Source of the DNA: Nitrospira sp.
Lineage (GTDB): Bacteria; Nitrospirota; Nitrospiria; Nitrospirales; Nitrospiraceae
NCBI GenBank assembly: GCA_024998565.1
Contig: JACOEM010000001.1
Span: 62,001 to 126,000 of the forward strand
Direction: 5' to 3'
Length of the DNA stretch: 64,000 nt
Each line of letters starts with the position of its first letter. Position 1 is the first letter of the stretch. The position numbers and the translations under genes are program-made. Positions 53,321 to 62,979 of the stretch are shown piece after piece. The notes below the pieces were generated by a model. The model was not told the origin of the DNA, did no database searches, and saw only the letters and a list, made by a program, of their open reading frames with translations.

Positions 53321-54649
53321 CTATAGACGTTTCACAGAATCAGTCAACAGTTCCAAGAGCTTACGATCGAAGTTCGGGAACGAAGTCTCGATACAATCTG
53401 TGTCCTGAATCTGCGTCGGCTGCGCAGCAGTCAGGGCACCGATCGCGACGGACATGGCCACGCGGTGGTCGCCGTGACTCGCGCAAGTCGCCCCTGTGAG
53501 CGTGCCGTTCGCACCCTTGCGCCCCAACCCCTGTATCACCATGCCATCCGGCCGTTCTTCGATCCGCGCGCCCATCGCCCGGAGTTCAGTCGCCATCGTC
53601 GCGATACGGTCGCTTTCTTTGACTCGCAGCTCCTCAGCTCCGGTGATCACCGTTTCGCCGTCGGCCACGGCCGCCGCGACACACAGAATCGGGAACTCAT
53701 CGATGGTCTGCGGAATCTGTTCCGGCCCGATCTGTACGCCCCGCAACGGCATGGAACGTACGCGCAAGTCCGCGACCGGCTCTCCGGCCTCTTCACGCGG
53801 ATTGAGCACCTCGATGTGTGCACCCATCTGGCGCAGAATGTCTACGAGCCCGGTCCGGGTTGGATTCATGCCGACCGACAGCACGGTCACATCGGAATCC
53901 GGCACAATTGAAGCACCGACGAGAAAAAATGCGGCTGCGGACAGATCGCCCGGCACCACCACGGTTTTCCCACTCCAGCGTGTGGAGGGGCGCCCTTCGA
54001 TCCGAACCGTACACCCATCGCGGTGAAAAGGAATTCCGAAGTAGGCAAACATACGTTCGGTATGGTCGCGGGAGAGTCGCGGTTCTGAAATGGTCGTCAG
54101 GCCATCGGCATACAGCGAGGCAAAGAGCAGCGACGATTTAATCTGCGCGCTCGCGACCGGGGACACGTACGACATGCCCTTCAACCGGGTTCCGGTGATC
54201 GCCAAGGGCGCTAGCTCCCCGCCCTTTCGTCCGGCAATCGTCGCCCCCATGGCTCGCAAGGGTTTTACGACACGTCCCATGGGACGACGTCTGATCGATT
54301 CGTCTCCGGTCAGGACCGTGAAGAAATCCTGGCCCGCCAACAACCCCGCCATCAGACGAATGCCGGTTCCGGAATTGCCGCAATCGATCGGGCCGAACGG
54401 CTCCGTGAGACCCCACATGCCTTTGCCATGGACCGTCAACCGCTCCGGCGTCTCTTCGATGCGCACGCCCAGCGACTGGAACGCGCGCATGGTATTCAAA
54501 CAATCTTCCCCACGACAATAGTCGGTGACCTGGCTCAGCCCCTCGGCGAGGGCCGTCAGGATAATCGCCCGATGGGTAACGGACTTGTCGCCCGGAACCG
54601 CAATCGTGCCCTTCAGCGAACGGCCCGGCGTAATAGTTAAGGATGCCAT
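53321..54649 (-). CDS. aroA: 3-phosphoshikimate 1-carboxyvinyltransferase (EPSP synthase)
   Basis: Adds the enolpyruvyl group of PEP to shikimate 3-phosphate. 442 residues; GDKSVTHRAI, GNSGTGIRLM (about 90), the Arg motif RRRPMGR and, near the C-terminus, KESDRIA and DHRVAMS. It lies six bases after tyrA and twelve before cmk. Glyphosate sensitivity class cannot be told safely by eye. Confidence 0.96.
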   Translation of the reverse strand: MASLTITPGRSLKGTIAVPGDKSVTHRAIILTALAEGLSQVTDYCRGEDCLNTMRAFQSLGVRIEETPERLTVHGKGMWGLTEPFGPIDCGNSGTGIRLMAGLLAGQDFFTVLTGDESIRRRPMGRVVKPLRAMGATIAGRKGGELAPLAITGTRLKGMSYVSPVASAQIKSSLLFASLYADGLTTISEPRLSRDHTERMFAYFGIPFHRDGCTVRIEGRPSTRWSGKTVVVPGDLSAAAFFLVGASIVPDSDVTVLSVGMNPTRTGLVDILRQMGAHIEVLNPREEAGEPVADLRVRSMPLRGVQIGPEQIPQTIDEFPILCVAAAVADGETVITGAEELRVKESDRIATMATELRAMGARIEERPDGMVIQGLGRKGANGTLTGATCASHGDHRVAMSVAIGALTAAQPTQIQDTDCIETSFPNFDRKLLELLTDSVKRL

Positions 54650-54655
54650 GGCAGC

Positions 54656-55549
54656 CTAGCTCTTCCCCGATGTGCGAGGGGTGAGTTGTTCCCGTTCATA
54701 CTTGGCCTGATCCAGTTGCTTCTCGATCCCAGCGGCGTCACCGGCCGCAATCAACCGTTTGAGCTCGCCGAGATGCCGCTCGTACGTCTCGATCAACGAC
54801 ACCACATTGTCCCGGTTCCACAAAAAAATGTCTCGCCACATCTCCGGGGAACTGGCCGCGATTCGTGTGGTATCGCGCAAGCCGCCGCCGGAATGGCTGG
54901 CCAGATCGAGTTCCGGCAAACCATGGTCACGCACGTCGGCCAGCGCCGTCATCAATGCAAACGCGGCGACATGCGGCAGGTGACTGACGGCACCGAGAAT
55001 CTTGTCGTGCAGAAAGGGATCCATATCCAACACAATCGAACCCGCGAGTTCCCAGAGAACACGAACCGTTTGAAGCGCCTCCGGATCGGTCTTGGCCGTC
55101 GGAGTCAGAATGCAACGCGCCCCCGAGAAAAGACTCTCTGATCCTGCGGCCACCCCGGTCTTTTCCTTGCCGGCAATGGGGTGCGCACCCACGAACCGCA
55201 CCGACGGCGGCAGCAAGGCCTCCGCGCGGGTCACCAGCTCACCCTTGACGCTGCCCACGTCACTGACGATCGCGCCCGGTTGGAGACAATCGGCCCATTC
55301 ACGCAAATGCCGTTCGTAGGTATCCACCGGTGTCGCGAGCAGCACAAAGTCAGCCCCTTCGACACCTTCACGCGGGTCCGACACATATCGGTCGATGGCG
55401 CCCACTTCGACGGCGGTCTTGAGGTTTTCGACGCGTCGCCCGATCCCGACGACGGAATCCGCCAGCTTCTGACGGCGCAGGATCATCCCCAGCGAGCCAC
55501 CGATCAGCCCGACCCCGACAATGGCTACCTGTTTGAAATGTGGTTTCAT
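54656..55549 (-). CDS. tyrA: Prephenate dehydrogenase
   Basis: Oxidatively decarboxylates prephenate (or arogenate) on the tyrosine branch. 297 residues; VGVGLIGGSLG cofactor loop, VGAHPIAGKEKTG with the catalytic His, and SHLPHVAAFAL in the helical dimer domain. No chorismate mutase fusion (that activity is in pheA). Sits between aroF and aroA. Confidence 0.93.
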   Translation of the reverse strand: MKPHFKQVAIVGVGLIGGSLGMILRRQKLADSVVGIGRRVENLKTAVEVGAIDRYVSDPREGVEGADFVLLATPVDTYERHLREWADCLQPGAIVSDVGSVKGELVTRAEALLPPSVRFVGAHPIAGKEKTGVAAGSESLFSGARCILTPTAKTDPEALQTVRVLWELAGSIVLDMDPFLHDKILGAVSHLPHVAAFALMTALADVRDHGLPELDLASHSGGGLRDTTRIAASSPEMWRDIFLWNRDNVVSLIETYERHLGELKRLIAAGDAAGIEKQLDQAKYEREQLTPRTSGKS

Positions 55550-55611
55550 CGTTCAGTGACTGCCGGACTTCCGGCAGCAAGGACACCGGCCCCGGCCTAC
55601 AGACACACCGC

Positions 55612-56625
55612 TCACAACGTCCGGTCGACGGCGGCGGCGATCTTCCGCAGATCTCCCATCAATTCTTTGAATTTCGACGGCCGGATCGACTCCTCGCCAT
55701 CGCAGAGCGCACATTCGGGATTGGAATGCACCTCGATTAACAGTCCGTCGGCACCGGCTGCGATTGCCGCTTTCGACATGGGCGCCACCAAATCCCACTT
55801 GCCCGTCGCATGACTGGGGTCCACGATAACCGGCAGATGTGACAGGCTCTTGAGCGTCGGAATGGCGGCCATATCCAACGTATTTCGATATTGGGTTTCA
55901 AACGTGCGGATACCGCGCTCGCACAACATGACATTCCGGTTGCCGCGAGACATGATGTATTCAGCGGAGAGGAGGAATTCCTTGATCGTGGCAGAGAGGC
56001 CGCGCTTCAACAACACCGGCTTATCGTAGGCCCCGACCTCCTTGAGCAACTCGAAGTTCTGCATGTTCCGGGCGCCGATCTGGATGATGTCGGCCTTCTC
56101 GAGAAACAGCTCGATGTCGCGGGTGTCCAGAATCTCGCTCACCACCGGCAGGCCGGTTTGTTTTTTGGCTTCGACCAAATAATCCAGGCCTTCACGTCCC
56201 AATCCCTGAAAGGAATAGGGCGAGGTGCGTGGTTTGTACGCGCCGCCGCGGAGGACGGTGGCGCCTGCCGATTTGACCTCGTGGGCGATACCGACGGTCA
56301 GTTCCAACCGCTCGACCGCGCAGGGACCGGCCATGATCGTGATTTTCTTATCGCCGATTTTGACGCCGTTCACGTCAATGATCGTGTTCTCTTTCTTGAA
56401 CTCCCGGCTGACCAGCTTCCAGGGAGCCAAAATCGGCAGAACACTTTCGACCCCGGGCAATGCGGTCAACGGTTGATTGTGCAAAATACGATCGTCCCCG
56501 ATCACCCCGATAATGGTCCGCTCCTGCCCGGCAGAAATATGCGACTTCAGTCCCAACTCGCGAAGCCGGTCGATAATGTGATCGACTTCCCGCTCCGACG
56601 CGTCAGGCTTCAAGACAATAATCAT
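55612..56625 (-). CDS. aroF: 3-deoxy-7-phosphoheptulonate synthase (DAHP synthase)
   Basis: First step of the shikimate pathway. 337 residues: an N-terminal ferredoxin-like (ACT-type) regulatory domain (1-70, with [12 protein letters not shown]) and the barrel with [23 protein letters not shown] and VDPSHATGK, the type I-beta (AroA(Q)/AroF) form. The extra domain suggests feedback control, by family knowledge. 18 nt after hisC. Confidence 0.94.
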   Translation of the reverse strand: MIIVLKPDASEREVDHIIDRLRELGLKSHISAGQERTIIGVIGDDRILHNQPLTALPGVESVLPILAPWKLVSREFKKENTIIDVNGVKIGDKKITIMAGPCAVERLELTVGIAHEVKSAGATVLRGGAYKPRTSPYSFQGLGREGLDYLVEAKKQTGLPVVSEILDTRDIELFLEKADIIQIGARNMQNFELLKEVGAYDKPVLLKRGLSATIKEFLLSAEYIMSRGNRNVMLCERGIRTFETQYRNTLDMAAIPTLKSLSHLPVIVDPSHATGKWDLVAPMSKAAIAAGADGLLIEVHSNPECALCDGEESIRPSKFKELMGDLRKIAAAVDRTL

Positions 56626-56643
56626 GATCTCGTCTCACTTTCC

Positions 56644-57729
56644 TTATCGAGCGGCGCGCGTCACGTCCGCCAGCGCGCTCAGGAACAGTTGGTTTTCTTC
56701 CGGAAGGCCGATGGTCACCCGCAGCATTCGCCCGTCGATGTGGCGGACAATGATGCCCTTCCGCAACAGCGCGTCGAATACGTCTCGACCGTCTCTCCCG
56801 ACATCGAAATAGAGAAAATTCGTTTCACTGGGCAAGGCCTCGAAGCCCAAGGCCAACAAGCCGGCCCGGACCTTATCCATTTCCGCATGGTTGAGGGCCC
56901 GACTCGCGCCCACATGCGCTTCATCGTCCAACGCCGCCAACGCGGCGCGTTGCGCCATGCTGTTCGCATTGAAGGGCGGACGGATTCGATTCAGGTAGTT
57001 CGTAATCTCCGGAGTGGTAATCCCGTATCCGATCCTGAGCCCGGCCAAGCCGTAGATCTTGGAGAACGTCCGCAGCACGATGACATTGCGGCCCGCGTTG
57101 ACATAGCTGAGCGATTCCGGGAATTCCGGATGCCGGACATATTCGTAATAGGCCTCGTCGAACACGACCACCACATGATCGGGCACGCGCGCCATCAACG
57201 CCGCCACCTCAGCCTTGGTCGCCATGGTACCGGTGGGATTATTCGGATTGCACACAAACAACAAGCGAGTCTTGTCGGTGATGGCTGCCGCCATGGCCGG
57301 CAAATCGTGGTGCCAATTCTTCTGCGGCACTTCCACCGCCACACCGTGCGCGGCCTGCACCTCCATCTTATAAATCACGAAGGTGTGCTCGGCCATCACG
57401 GCCTCATCGCCCGGGGACAAGAAGGTTCGCGCAAGCAGGCCGAGGATTTCGTCGGAGCCGTTTCCGAGAATGACCTGATCCGGCATGACGTTCCACCGTT
57501 CGGCCAAGGCGCCGCGCAAACGGAACGCCCCGCCGTCCGGGTACCGATGGAGAGTCGGAGCGGTTTCACCCAAGACGGCGAGCGCTTTGGGCGACGGGCC
57601 GATCGGGTTTTCATTGGATGCCAATTTGATGGCGCGCGGGAGCCCTAACTCTCGCTGCAGCTCTTCGATAGGCTTTCCAGGAACGTACGGGACAAGGGAG
57701 GCGATATCGGGATGCACCTTCAATGGCAT
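56644..57729 (-). CDS. hisC: Histidinol-phosphate/aromatic aminotransferase
   Basis: PLP aminotransferase of fold type I, 361 residues. NENPIGPSP, GNGSDEIL, CNPNNPTG, FDEAYYEY and the PLP Lys in FSKIYGLAG are in place. Position between pheA and aroF, rather than with his genes, suggests that its main substrate is an aromatic oxo-acid, as in several bacteria where HisC serves both pathways. Confidence 0.85.
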   Translation of the reverse strand: MPLKVHPDIASLVPYVPGKPIEELQRELGLPRAIKLASNENPIGPSPKALAVLGETAPTLHRYPDGGAFRLRGALAERWNVMPDQVILGNGSDEILGLLARTFLSPGDEAVMAEHTFVIYKMEVQAAHGVAVEVPQKNWHHDLPAMAAAITDKTRLLFVCNPNNPTGTMATKAEVAALMARVPDHVVVVFDEAYYEYVRHPEFPESLSYVNAGRNVIVLRTFSKIYGLAGLRIGYGITTPEITNYLNRIRPPFNANSMAQRAALAALDDEAHVGASRALNHAEMDKVRAGLLALGFEALPSETNFLYFDVGRDGRDVFDALLRKGIIVRHIDGRMLRVTIGLPEENQLFLSALADVTRAAR

Positions 57730-57745
57730 GGCGTGACTCGGACCT

Positions 57746-58822
57746 CTAGGAATAGGCGGGATACGACCCGAGAATCTTCATAAAGAGACAGCGGCTCTTC
57801 ACTTCTTCGGCCGCCTTCTTGACCCGTTCTTCATCGATGTGCCCCTCGATATCGACAAAGAAAATGTATTCCCAGGCCTTCCGGCGGGAGGGACGCGATT
57901 CGATCTTGGTCATGTTGAGCCCATGGGAGGCAAACGGACGCAGCAAGTCATACAGCGCGCCGACTTTATCTTTGACCGACAACATCAGAGAGGTTTTGTC
58001 GCGTCCAGTCCGTTCCGGAGCCTTCTGCGAGAGTACCAGGAATCGCGTGAAGTTGTTGATGTTGTCCTCGATCCGAGCGGTGATGACCTTCAGTCCGTAC
58101 AGCTGGGACGCCAGTTCGGACGCGATGGCTGCGGCCGATGGATCGTCGACAGACAGTTCGGCCGCCCGGGCCGTGCTGGCCACTTCGGACACGGGTACGT
58201 GCGGCAGATTCGTTTCCAACCAATTGCGGCATTGGGCAATGGCATGCGGGTGCGAATAGATCCGCTTAATATCGCCCGCGACTCCGCTCTTGGACATCAG
58301 GTGATGGGCCACTTCCTGCAACACTTCTCCGTAAATGAGCAGGCTGGAGTCGACGAACATATCCAGGGTGTGATTGACTACGCCTTCGGTGGTGTTTTCG
58401 ATGGGCACGACACCGAAATGGGCTCGCCCACGCTCGACTTCGCTGAACACATCTTTGATGCTGTTGACGGGAATGTATTGGGCGGACGACCCGAACTTCT
58501 GCATACAGGCCATGTGGGTAAAGGTCGCTCGCGGACCGAGATAGGCGACCTTCTGAGGCCCCTCAAGGGACAACGAGGCCGACATGATCTCTCGATACAC
58601 CGCCCGGATGGCATCGGTGGGAAAGGGACCGGTATTTTGCTTGCTGAGACGCTCAAAAATCGCCGCCTCCCGGGCCGGCGTGTGCAGATGCGCCTCCGCA
58701 TCTCTCTGTTTCTTGAGTTTTCCGATTTCAATCACGGACTTCGAGCGCTCGTTCAAGAGGCGCAAAATCTGATCGTCGATCCGATCGATTTCCTGGCGAT
58801 GTCCTTGTAGGTCATCAGACAT
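57746..58822 (-). CDS. pheA: Chorismate mutase/prephenate dehydratase (P-protein)
   Basis: Bifunctional enzyme of phenylalanine synthesis, 358 residues. Chorismate mutase part at the N-terminus (about 5-90, DRIDDQILRLLNERSKSVIEI); dehydratase part with TFTHMA, IENTTEGVVNHTLDMFV and the TRF motif in NNFTRFLVL; C-terminal ACT domain with the GLNMTKIESRPSR effector loop. First gene of the long run; its promoter must be in the 139 nt upstream. Confidence 0.95.
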   Translation of the reverse strand: MSDDLQGHRQEIDRIDDQILRLLNERSKSVIEIGKLKKQRDAEAHLHTPAREAAIFERLSKQNTGPFPTDAIRAVYREIMSASLSLEGPQKVAYLGPRATFTHMACMQKFGSSAQYIPVNSIKDVFSEVERGRAHFGVVPIENTTEGVVNHTLDMFVDSSLLIYGEVLQEVAHHLMSKSGVAGDIKRIYSHPHAIAQCRNWLETNLPHVPVSEVASTARAAELSVDDPSAAAIASELASQLYGLKVITARIEDNINNFTRFLVLSQKAPERTGRDKTSLMLSVKDKVGALYDLLRPFASHGLNMTKIESRPSRRKAWEYIFFVDIEGHIDEERVKKAAEEVKSRCLFMKILGSYPAYS

Positions 58823-58961
58823 GACGGGGGGACTCCCTCCTCGCGAAACCTGCCTTTAGAGAGACGAGGCCGCGAAACGATTCCAAGCTAACGGGCTGAA
58901 CTTGGACAAGTGAGTATCCTACAGGAGCCGGCGAGGGCATTGCAAGGATAGGTGTGGGGAT

Positions 58962-59999
58962 TCAAGGAGTTGTGACGGATGTGTCGTCACCGGAAAGCGA
59001 CAGAAGGTCTTTTTGTTTTTTGAAATGGTCGAAGGCCAGCCTAGTCGCCTGCCGGCCACGGCCGGTGCGCTCCAAAAACCCCGCCTGGATCAGATACGGC
59101 TCATAGACGTCCTCCAGCGTGCCCTTGTCCTCTTGCACCGCCGCTGCCAGTGAATCCACCCCGACCGGTCCGCCATTGAACTTCTCAATGACGGTCAGGA
59201 GGATGCGCCGATCCATCTCATCCAATCCGGCGGCGTCAACCGCCAACCAGACCAACGCATCCTTCGCCACCTGCTTAGTGATACGTCCACCGGCCTTGAT
59301 CTCGGCATAGTCCCTGATGCGCTTAATCAGCCGATTCACGATGCGCGGCGTGCCGCGTGCCCGGCGAGCAATTTCCGCAGCACCTGCCTCGTCGATCGGA
59401 ATATTCAGCAGCCCTGCCGACCGTGTAACGATCGACGTAAGTTCCTGTGACGAATAAAACTCCAGCCTGTGGACCAAGCCGAACCGGTCTCGCAACGGCG
59501 ACGTCAATGCCCCGGCCCTGGTCGTGGCGCCCACCAGCGTAAACCGCGGCAATTCCAGCTTCACTGTCCTCGTTGAGGCCCCTTGGCCGACCACCAGATC
59601 CAGTTGGTAATCCTCCATGGCCGGATACAGGGCCTCCTCGACGGAAGCCGGGAGGCGGTGGATTTCGTCGATGAACAACACATCCCGTTCCTGCAAATTC
59701 GTCAAAATCGCCGCCAGATCCCCGGCATGGCTCAGGACTAAGCCTGAGGTCGAGCGAATCGCCGATCCCATCTCCCGCGCAATGATATGCGCAATCGTGG
59801 TCTTTCCGAGCCCCGGCGGCCCGTAAAAAATGGCATGATCCAGCGCCTCACCACGGCGTTTCGCCGCCTCGATACAAATCTCCAGGGATTCCTTCATCCG
59901 TGACTGGCCGACATACTCCTGCAAGCTGTGTGGGCGCAGCGCGGCTTCAAGGCCACGTTCGTCGTCGGTCAATTGATTGCTTACCGTGCGGTCAGACAT
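58962..59999 (-). CDS. ruvB: Holliday junction DNA helicase RuvB
   Basis: AAA+ motor that drives branch migration with RuvA. 345 residues; Walker [11 protein letters not shown], Walker [10 protein letters not shown], sensor 1 in GATTRAG, the Arg finger region LRDRFG, and the C-terminal winged helix. It follows a Cys-rich protein gene that separates it from ruvA. Confidence 0.96.
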   Translation of the reverse strand: MSDRTVSNQLTDDERGLEAALRPHSLQEYVGQSRMKESLEICIEAAKRRGEALDHAIFYGPPGLGKTTIAHIIAREMGSAIRSTSGLVLSHAGDLAAILTNLQERDVLFIDEIHRLPASVEEALYPAMEDYQLDLVVGQGASTRTVKLELPRFTLVGATTRAGALTSPLRDRFGLVHRLEFYSSQELTSIVTRSAGLLNIPIDEAGAAEIARRARGTPRIVNRLIKRIRDYAEIKAGGRITKQVAKDALVWLAVDAAGLDEMDRRILLTVIEKFNGGPVGVDSLAAAVQEDKGTLEDVYEPYLIQAGFLERTGRGRQATRLAFDHFKKQKDLLSLSGDDTSVTTP

Positions 60000-60029
60000 G
60001 GGACGATCCTGTTCGACGATGCGTCGGCA

Positions 60030-60533
60030 TTATCTGGCCTCGGGTGAGGGCCTGAATTTCGGCGGCGGCGACACGGCCCCTTGACCTGGCGCAGCCGTAC
60101 TGCCGCAATCAGGCGGGCACCTGACTCCACCCTGACCGGGATCGGGCATGGTTGATCCCATGTTCTGTAACTGGCATTGCGACACCAGCCCACCATCTCC
60201 AGAGCCGCAACGCGAAGGGACGTTCGAGCGCCCCACGTCCACATATCCTTCGGGACAGGTCCCGCAGACGGAGAGCATGTTGCCCCCGAGCGGCACGCAC
60301 TGCACGAGGGTGGGCTCGCCGTCTTTGCACAGCTCCGGGGCATGGGTCACACCGGTTGTGGCATAGCCATCCGGGCACGCTCCACAAGTCTTGCGGATGC
60401 TCTTCGGCTCCTCCAGCCCATCCGCCGCGCCGACTAACCCGGCTGATCCCGAGAATATCAACAAGGCCAACAGAACCGCCCCTACCGCCCCAATCCGACG
60501 ACTCTTCCACCGCCCGTGCAAAGATTTCATCAC
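60030..60533 (-). CDS. Secreted Cys-rich protein with duplicated motif
   Basis: 167 residues. Signal peptide through about residue 37 (AVLLALLIFSGSAGLVGAAD). The mature part carries two repeats of a Cys motif: CGACPDGYATTG...C...C and CGTCPEGYVDVG...C...C, each about 40 residues, with ten cysteines in all, then a Pro-rich tail. Disulfide-bonded periplasmic or secreted protein of unknown role. It sits between ruvA and ruvB, four bases from the ruvA stop. Confidence 0.65.
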   Translation of the reverse strand: MMKSLHGRWKSRRIGAVGAVLLALLIFSGSAGLVGAADGLEEPKSIRKTCGACPDGYATTGVTHAPELCKDGEPTLVQCVPLGGNMLSVCGTCPEGYVDVGRSNVPSRCGSGDGGLVSQCQLQNMGSTMPDPGQGGVRCPPDCGSTAAPGQGAVSPPPKFRPSPEAR

Positions 60534-60536
60534 GCG

Positions 60537-61145
60537 TCACCCCTTGGCCAGGTCTTTGAGTGCCTCACGAATCACGCCTTCCAGTCCCTGCGCCATGGCG
60601 CCGGACTTCTCAATCCTTCTCAACGCGTCTTTCACATCCGGCTGGCGATACCCCAGATTCACAAGGGCCGACAGGGCATCCTCGTAGAGCGGATTCGCAG
60701 GCTGCCCGCTCCCCGACGCGGCCTGTTCGCCCGCTGGATGCAACCGCGCGACCTTGTCCTTCAATTCCAGCGCAATCCTGGCTGCAGACTTTTTGCCGAT
60801 GCCCGACACCGTACCGAGCTTCTCAATATCGCCGGCCTGGATGGCGGAAAAGAGATCGCGAACCGAGAGGGTGGACAGGACGCTCAGTCCCAATTTTGGT
60901 CCTATGCCGGAGATCCCCGTCAGCAACAGAAAGGCTTCCTTCTCCGCGGCGGTCAGGAACCCGTAAAGCTGAATCGCATCTTCACGCACATGGGTATGGA
61001 TGCTGAGCGTCACCTGCTCATGCTGATTGGGGAGAGAATAGTAGGTGCTGAGGGGAATTAATACTTCGTAGCCGACGCCATGCACATCGAGCGTGACTTG
61101 CGAAGGCGCCTTAAAGGCCATGAGGCCCGTCAGTAAGGCGATCAT
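60537..61145 (-). CDS. ruvA: Holliday junction DNA helicase subunit RuvA
   Basis: Binds four-way junctions and loads RuvB. 202 residues: N-terminal OB fold with IALLTGLM, helix-hairpin-helix region (LTGISGIGPKLGLSVL and VSGIGKKSAARIALEL) and the C-terminal RuvB-binding domain. ruvC is usually between yebC and ruvA but the 81-nt gap here has no room for it. Confidence 0.95.
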   Translation of the reverse strand: MIALLTGLMAFKAPSQVTLDVHGVGYEVLIPLSTYYSLPNQHEQVTLSIHTHVREDAIQLYGFLTAAEKEAFLLLTGISGIGPKLGLSVLSTLSVRDLFSAIQAGDIEKLGTVSGIGKKSAARIALELKDKVARLHPAGEQAASGSGQPANPLYEDALSALVNLGYRQPDVKDALRRIEKSGAMAQGLEGVIREALKDLAKG

Positions 61146-61226
61146 GTGAGCAACAGGGGAGTGTGATGCGAAGGGCCTGATAGGCTGGCTGCGTGCGCTT
61201 CGATGCGCGGCGCCACTCCTTTAGAA

Positions 61227-61982
61227 TCAGGCGGTAGCGGCAGCCACCTTCTCCATGACCTCGTCGGAGATGTCAAAGTTTGCATGAACTTTCTGCACAT
61301 CGTCGTGCTCATCCAGAATTTCCATGAGCTTTAACATCTGCTCAGCAGCCTTCTCCTCCAGCGCGATCGTATTCTGCGGGATGAAGTTCAATTCGGCAAG
61401 CGTGCACTCGATTTTGGCATCGCTGAGCGCTTTTTTGACCGCTTCGAAATCGTGGGTATCGGTATAGATTTCAAAGGCCTTGTCGGTCACTTTCACGTCT
61501 TCGGCGCCGGCTTCCAGGGCGAGGCTCAGCAGCGCATCCTCTTCTACCTTGCCCTTCTCGACGACCAACACCCCTTTTTTATGGAACTGCCAGGCCACCG
61601 CGCCCGCCTCCGCCATATTGCCGCCGTTCTTCGTCAGCAAACTGCGGATTTCCGCCACGGTCCGGTTGCGATTATCGGATGTGATCTCCATGAGCACCGC
61701 CGTACCACCGGGGCCATAGCCCTCGAGCGTAAACTCTTCGTACGTCACGCCGGGCAATTCACCTGTCCCGCGCTGGATGGCCTTCTTCATCGTATCGCCG
61801 GGCATGTTGGCTTCTTTGGCCTTCGCAATCGCCAACCGCAAACGTGGATTGCCATCGGGGTCCCCGCCTGAGCGGGCCGCAATCGTCAACTCACGAATAA
61901 TACGGGTAAAAACCTTCCCCCGTTTCGCGTCGACCGCTGATTTATGCCGCTTGATTGTTGCCCAATGACTGTGGCCACCCAT
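61227..61982 (-). CDS. yebC: YebC/PmpR family protein
   Basis: 251 residues, the usual size. GGHSHWATIKRHKSAVDAKRG at the N-terminus and the three-domain YebC layout (ITSDNRNRTVAEIR, GAVAWQFHKKG) are conserved. Members act as DNA-binding regulators or, as shown for related TACO1/YebC, aid translation of proline stretches; which applies here is not known. Upstream of ruvA as in many bacteria. Confidence 0.93.
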   Translation of the reverse strand: MGGHSHWATIKRHKSAVDAKRGKVFTRIIRELTIAARSGGDPDGNPRLRLAIAKAKEANMPGDTMKKAIQRGTGELPGVTYEEFTLEGYGPGGTAVLMEITSDNRNRTVAEIRSLLTKNGGNMAEAGAVAWQFHKKGVLVVEKGKVEEDALLSLALEAGAEDVKVTDKAFEIYTDTHDFEAVKKALSDAKIECTLAELNFIPQNTIALEEKAAEQMLKLMEILDEHDDVQKVHANFDISDEVMEKVAAATA

Positions 61983-62095
61983 GGCGACTCCTCATGGCCT
62001 GAACCGACCGTCCAACCGGTCAAATTCAGCGCTCGTTCAAAAGCTGATTAAAAATGTAGAGCTAACACAGTCCCGACAGGAGTGTCAACGCGAGG

Positions 62096-62116
62096 CCGGC
62101 CCCCTTTGCGGGCCGG
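62096..62116 (-). terminator. Hairpin after the His-rich membrane gene
   Basis: CCGGCCC, seven-base loop, GGGCCGG just beyond the membrane-protein stop at 62126. No U-run on the minus strand. Confidence 0.35.
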
Positions 62117-62125
62117 TGAACAATC

Positions 62126-62845
62126 TTACTCTGAATAAATGAGGAGCTGAAGACCAATGACGACGACGAGGGTCGCCCAGAGCAACTCCCAATACGAACG
62201 CTCGGCAATGAAGGTCCGCGTTCGCCAGCCAGAGACCAACTTGGAAGATCCCGCGGTGATGGCCATCATGCCCATGATCACGTGATGAAGCGCAATTTTG
62301 CCGGCGGCAGGATGGTCTCCGTGCGAGTGGCTGAATAACATCAGTCCGCCGACGATCGCAAAGAGTGGAAGGGGCACAGTCCACACCGCATGGGCAAACC
62401 ATCCGGTCCGCCGCAGGAATTCAACGACACCGACGGCGCAAGCCAGCACTCCATAGATCTTGTGCTGGAGCACTTCTTCATCGCTGCCGAAGAACGTCTG
62501 GGCGAACGTCATCGACCCGATCGGCCATGAGTCATGATCGCTCCAGATGAGCAGAAACACTCCCCCCACTGTTAGGGCGCCGGGGAGTAAAAACTTTGTC
62601 CAAACCAATGCCGGCCATCCCAGGGCCTGACGGACTTCACTCATCCCGATCAGCAACAGAAAGATACCCGCCATGTGATGATTGAATTCGGAATAGGCAA
62701 TGCCCTTTCGAGAGCCCTCCCACAACTCTCCCGAGACAGGCGCATGATGATGTCCCTGCTCCTGAACCGTCGCGCCATGTCCGTGACCGGCAGTCTCCGC
62801 CATCACAAACGACACGCTCCACAGCAGGACAGCCAGACACAACAT
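62126..62845 (-). CDS. His-rich multi-helix membrane protein
   Basis: 239 residues from ATG 62845. After an N-terminal helix comes a His-rich stretch GHGHGATVQEQGHHHAP, then six more hydrophobic segments, with HHMAGIF, LMLFSHSHGDHPAAG and LHHVIMG placing many His near membrane faces. This looks like a metal (copper) resistance or transport membrane protein, not a named family. The frame is open to 62968, but a terminator lies at 62917-62949, so a longer start is unlikely. The true start could also be a CTG near 62881 adding LRFLSPCFPLLG. Confidence 0.6.
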   Translation of the reverse strand: MLCLAVLLWSVSFVMAETAGHGHGATVQEQGHHHAPVSGELWEGSRKGIAYSEFNHHMAGIFLLLIGMSEVRQALGWPALVWTKFLLPGALTVGGVFLLIWSDHDSWPIGSMTFAQTFFGSDEEVLQHKIYGVLACAVGVVEFLRRTGWFAHAVWTVPLPLFAIVGGLMLFSHSHGDHPAAGKIALHHVIMGMMAITAGSSKLVSGWRTRTFIAERSYWELLWATLVVVIGLQLLIYSE

Positions 62846-62916
62846 CCCTAGAAGCGGGAAGCATGGACTTAGAAATCTCAGACAATGAATCGGTCGAGAG
62901 GGAAACACCGGCAGGA

Positions 62917-62949
62917 ATCGAAAGGCCCATCCGGATTGCCGGATGGGCC
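62917..62949 (-). terminator. Intrinsic terminator after PCP_red zinc-ribbon gene
   Basis: Perfect 11-bp stem GGCCCATCCGG/CCGGATGGGCC with a 4-nt loop, followed on the minus strand by TTTCGATT, 31 nt after the gene stop at 62980. Confidence 0.8.
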
Positions 62950-62979
62950 GTGCACTCGTCTCATGCATGCATTCGTCGG

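Noticed and set aside
55891-57648. Plus-strand frame of 585 codons
   Set aside because: Antisense to aroF and hisC; Arg/His/Gln-rich composition of an antisense frame.
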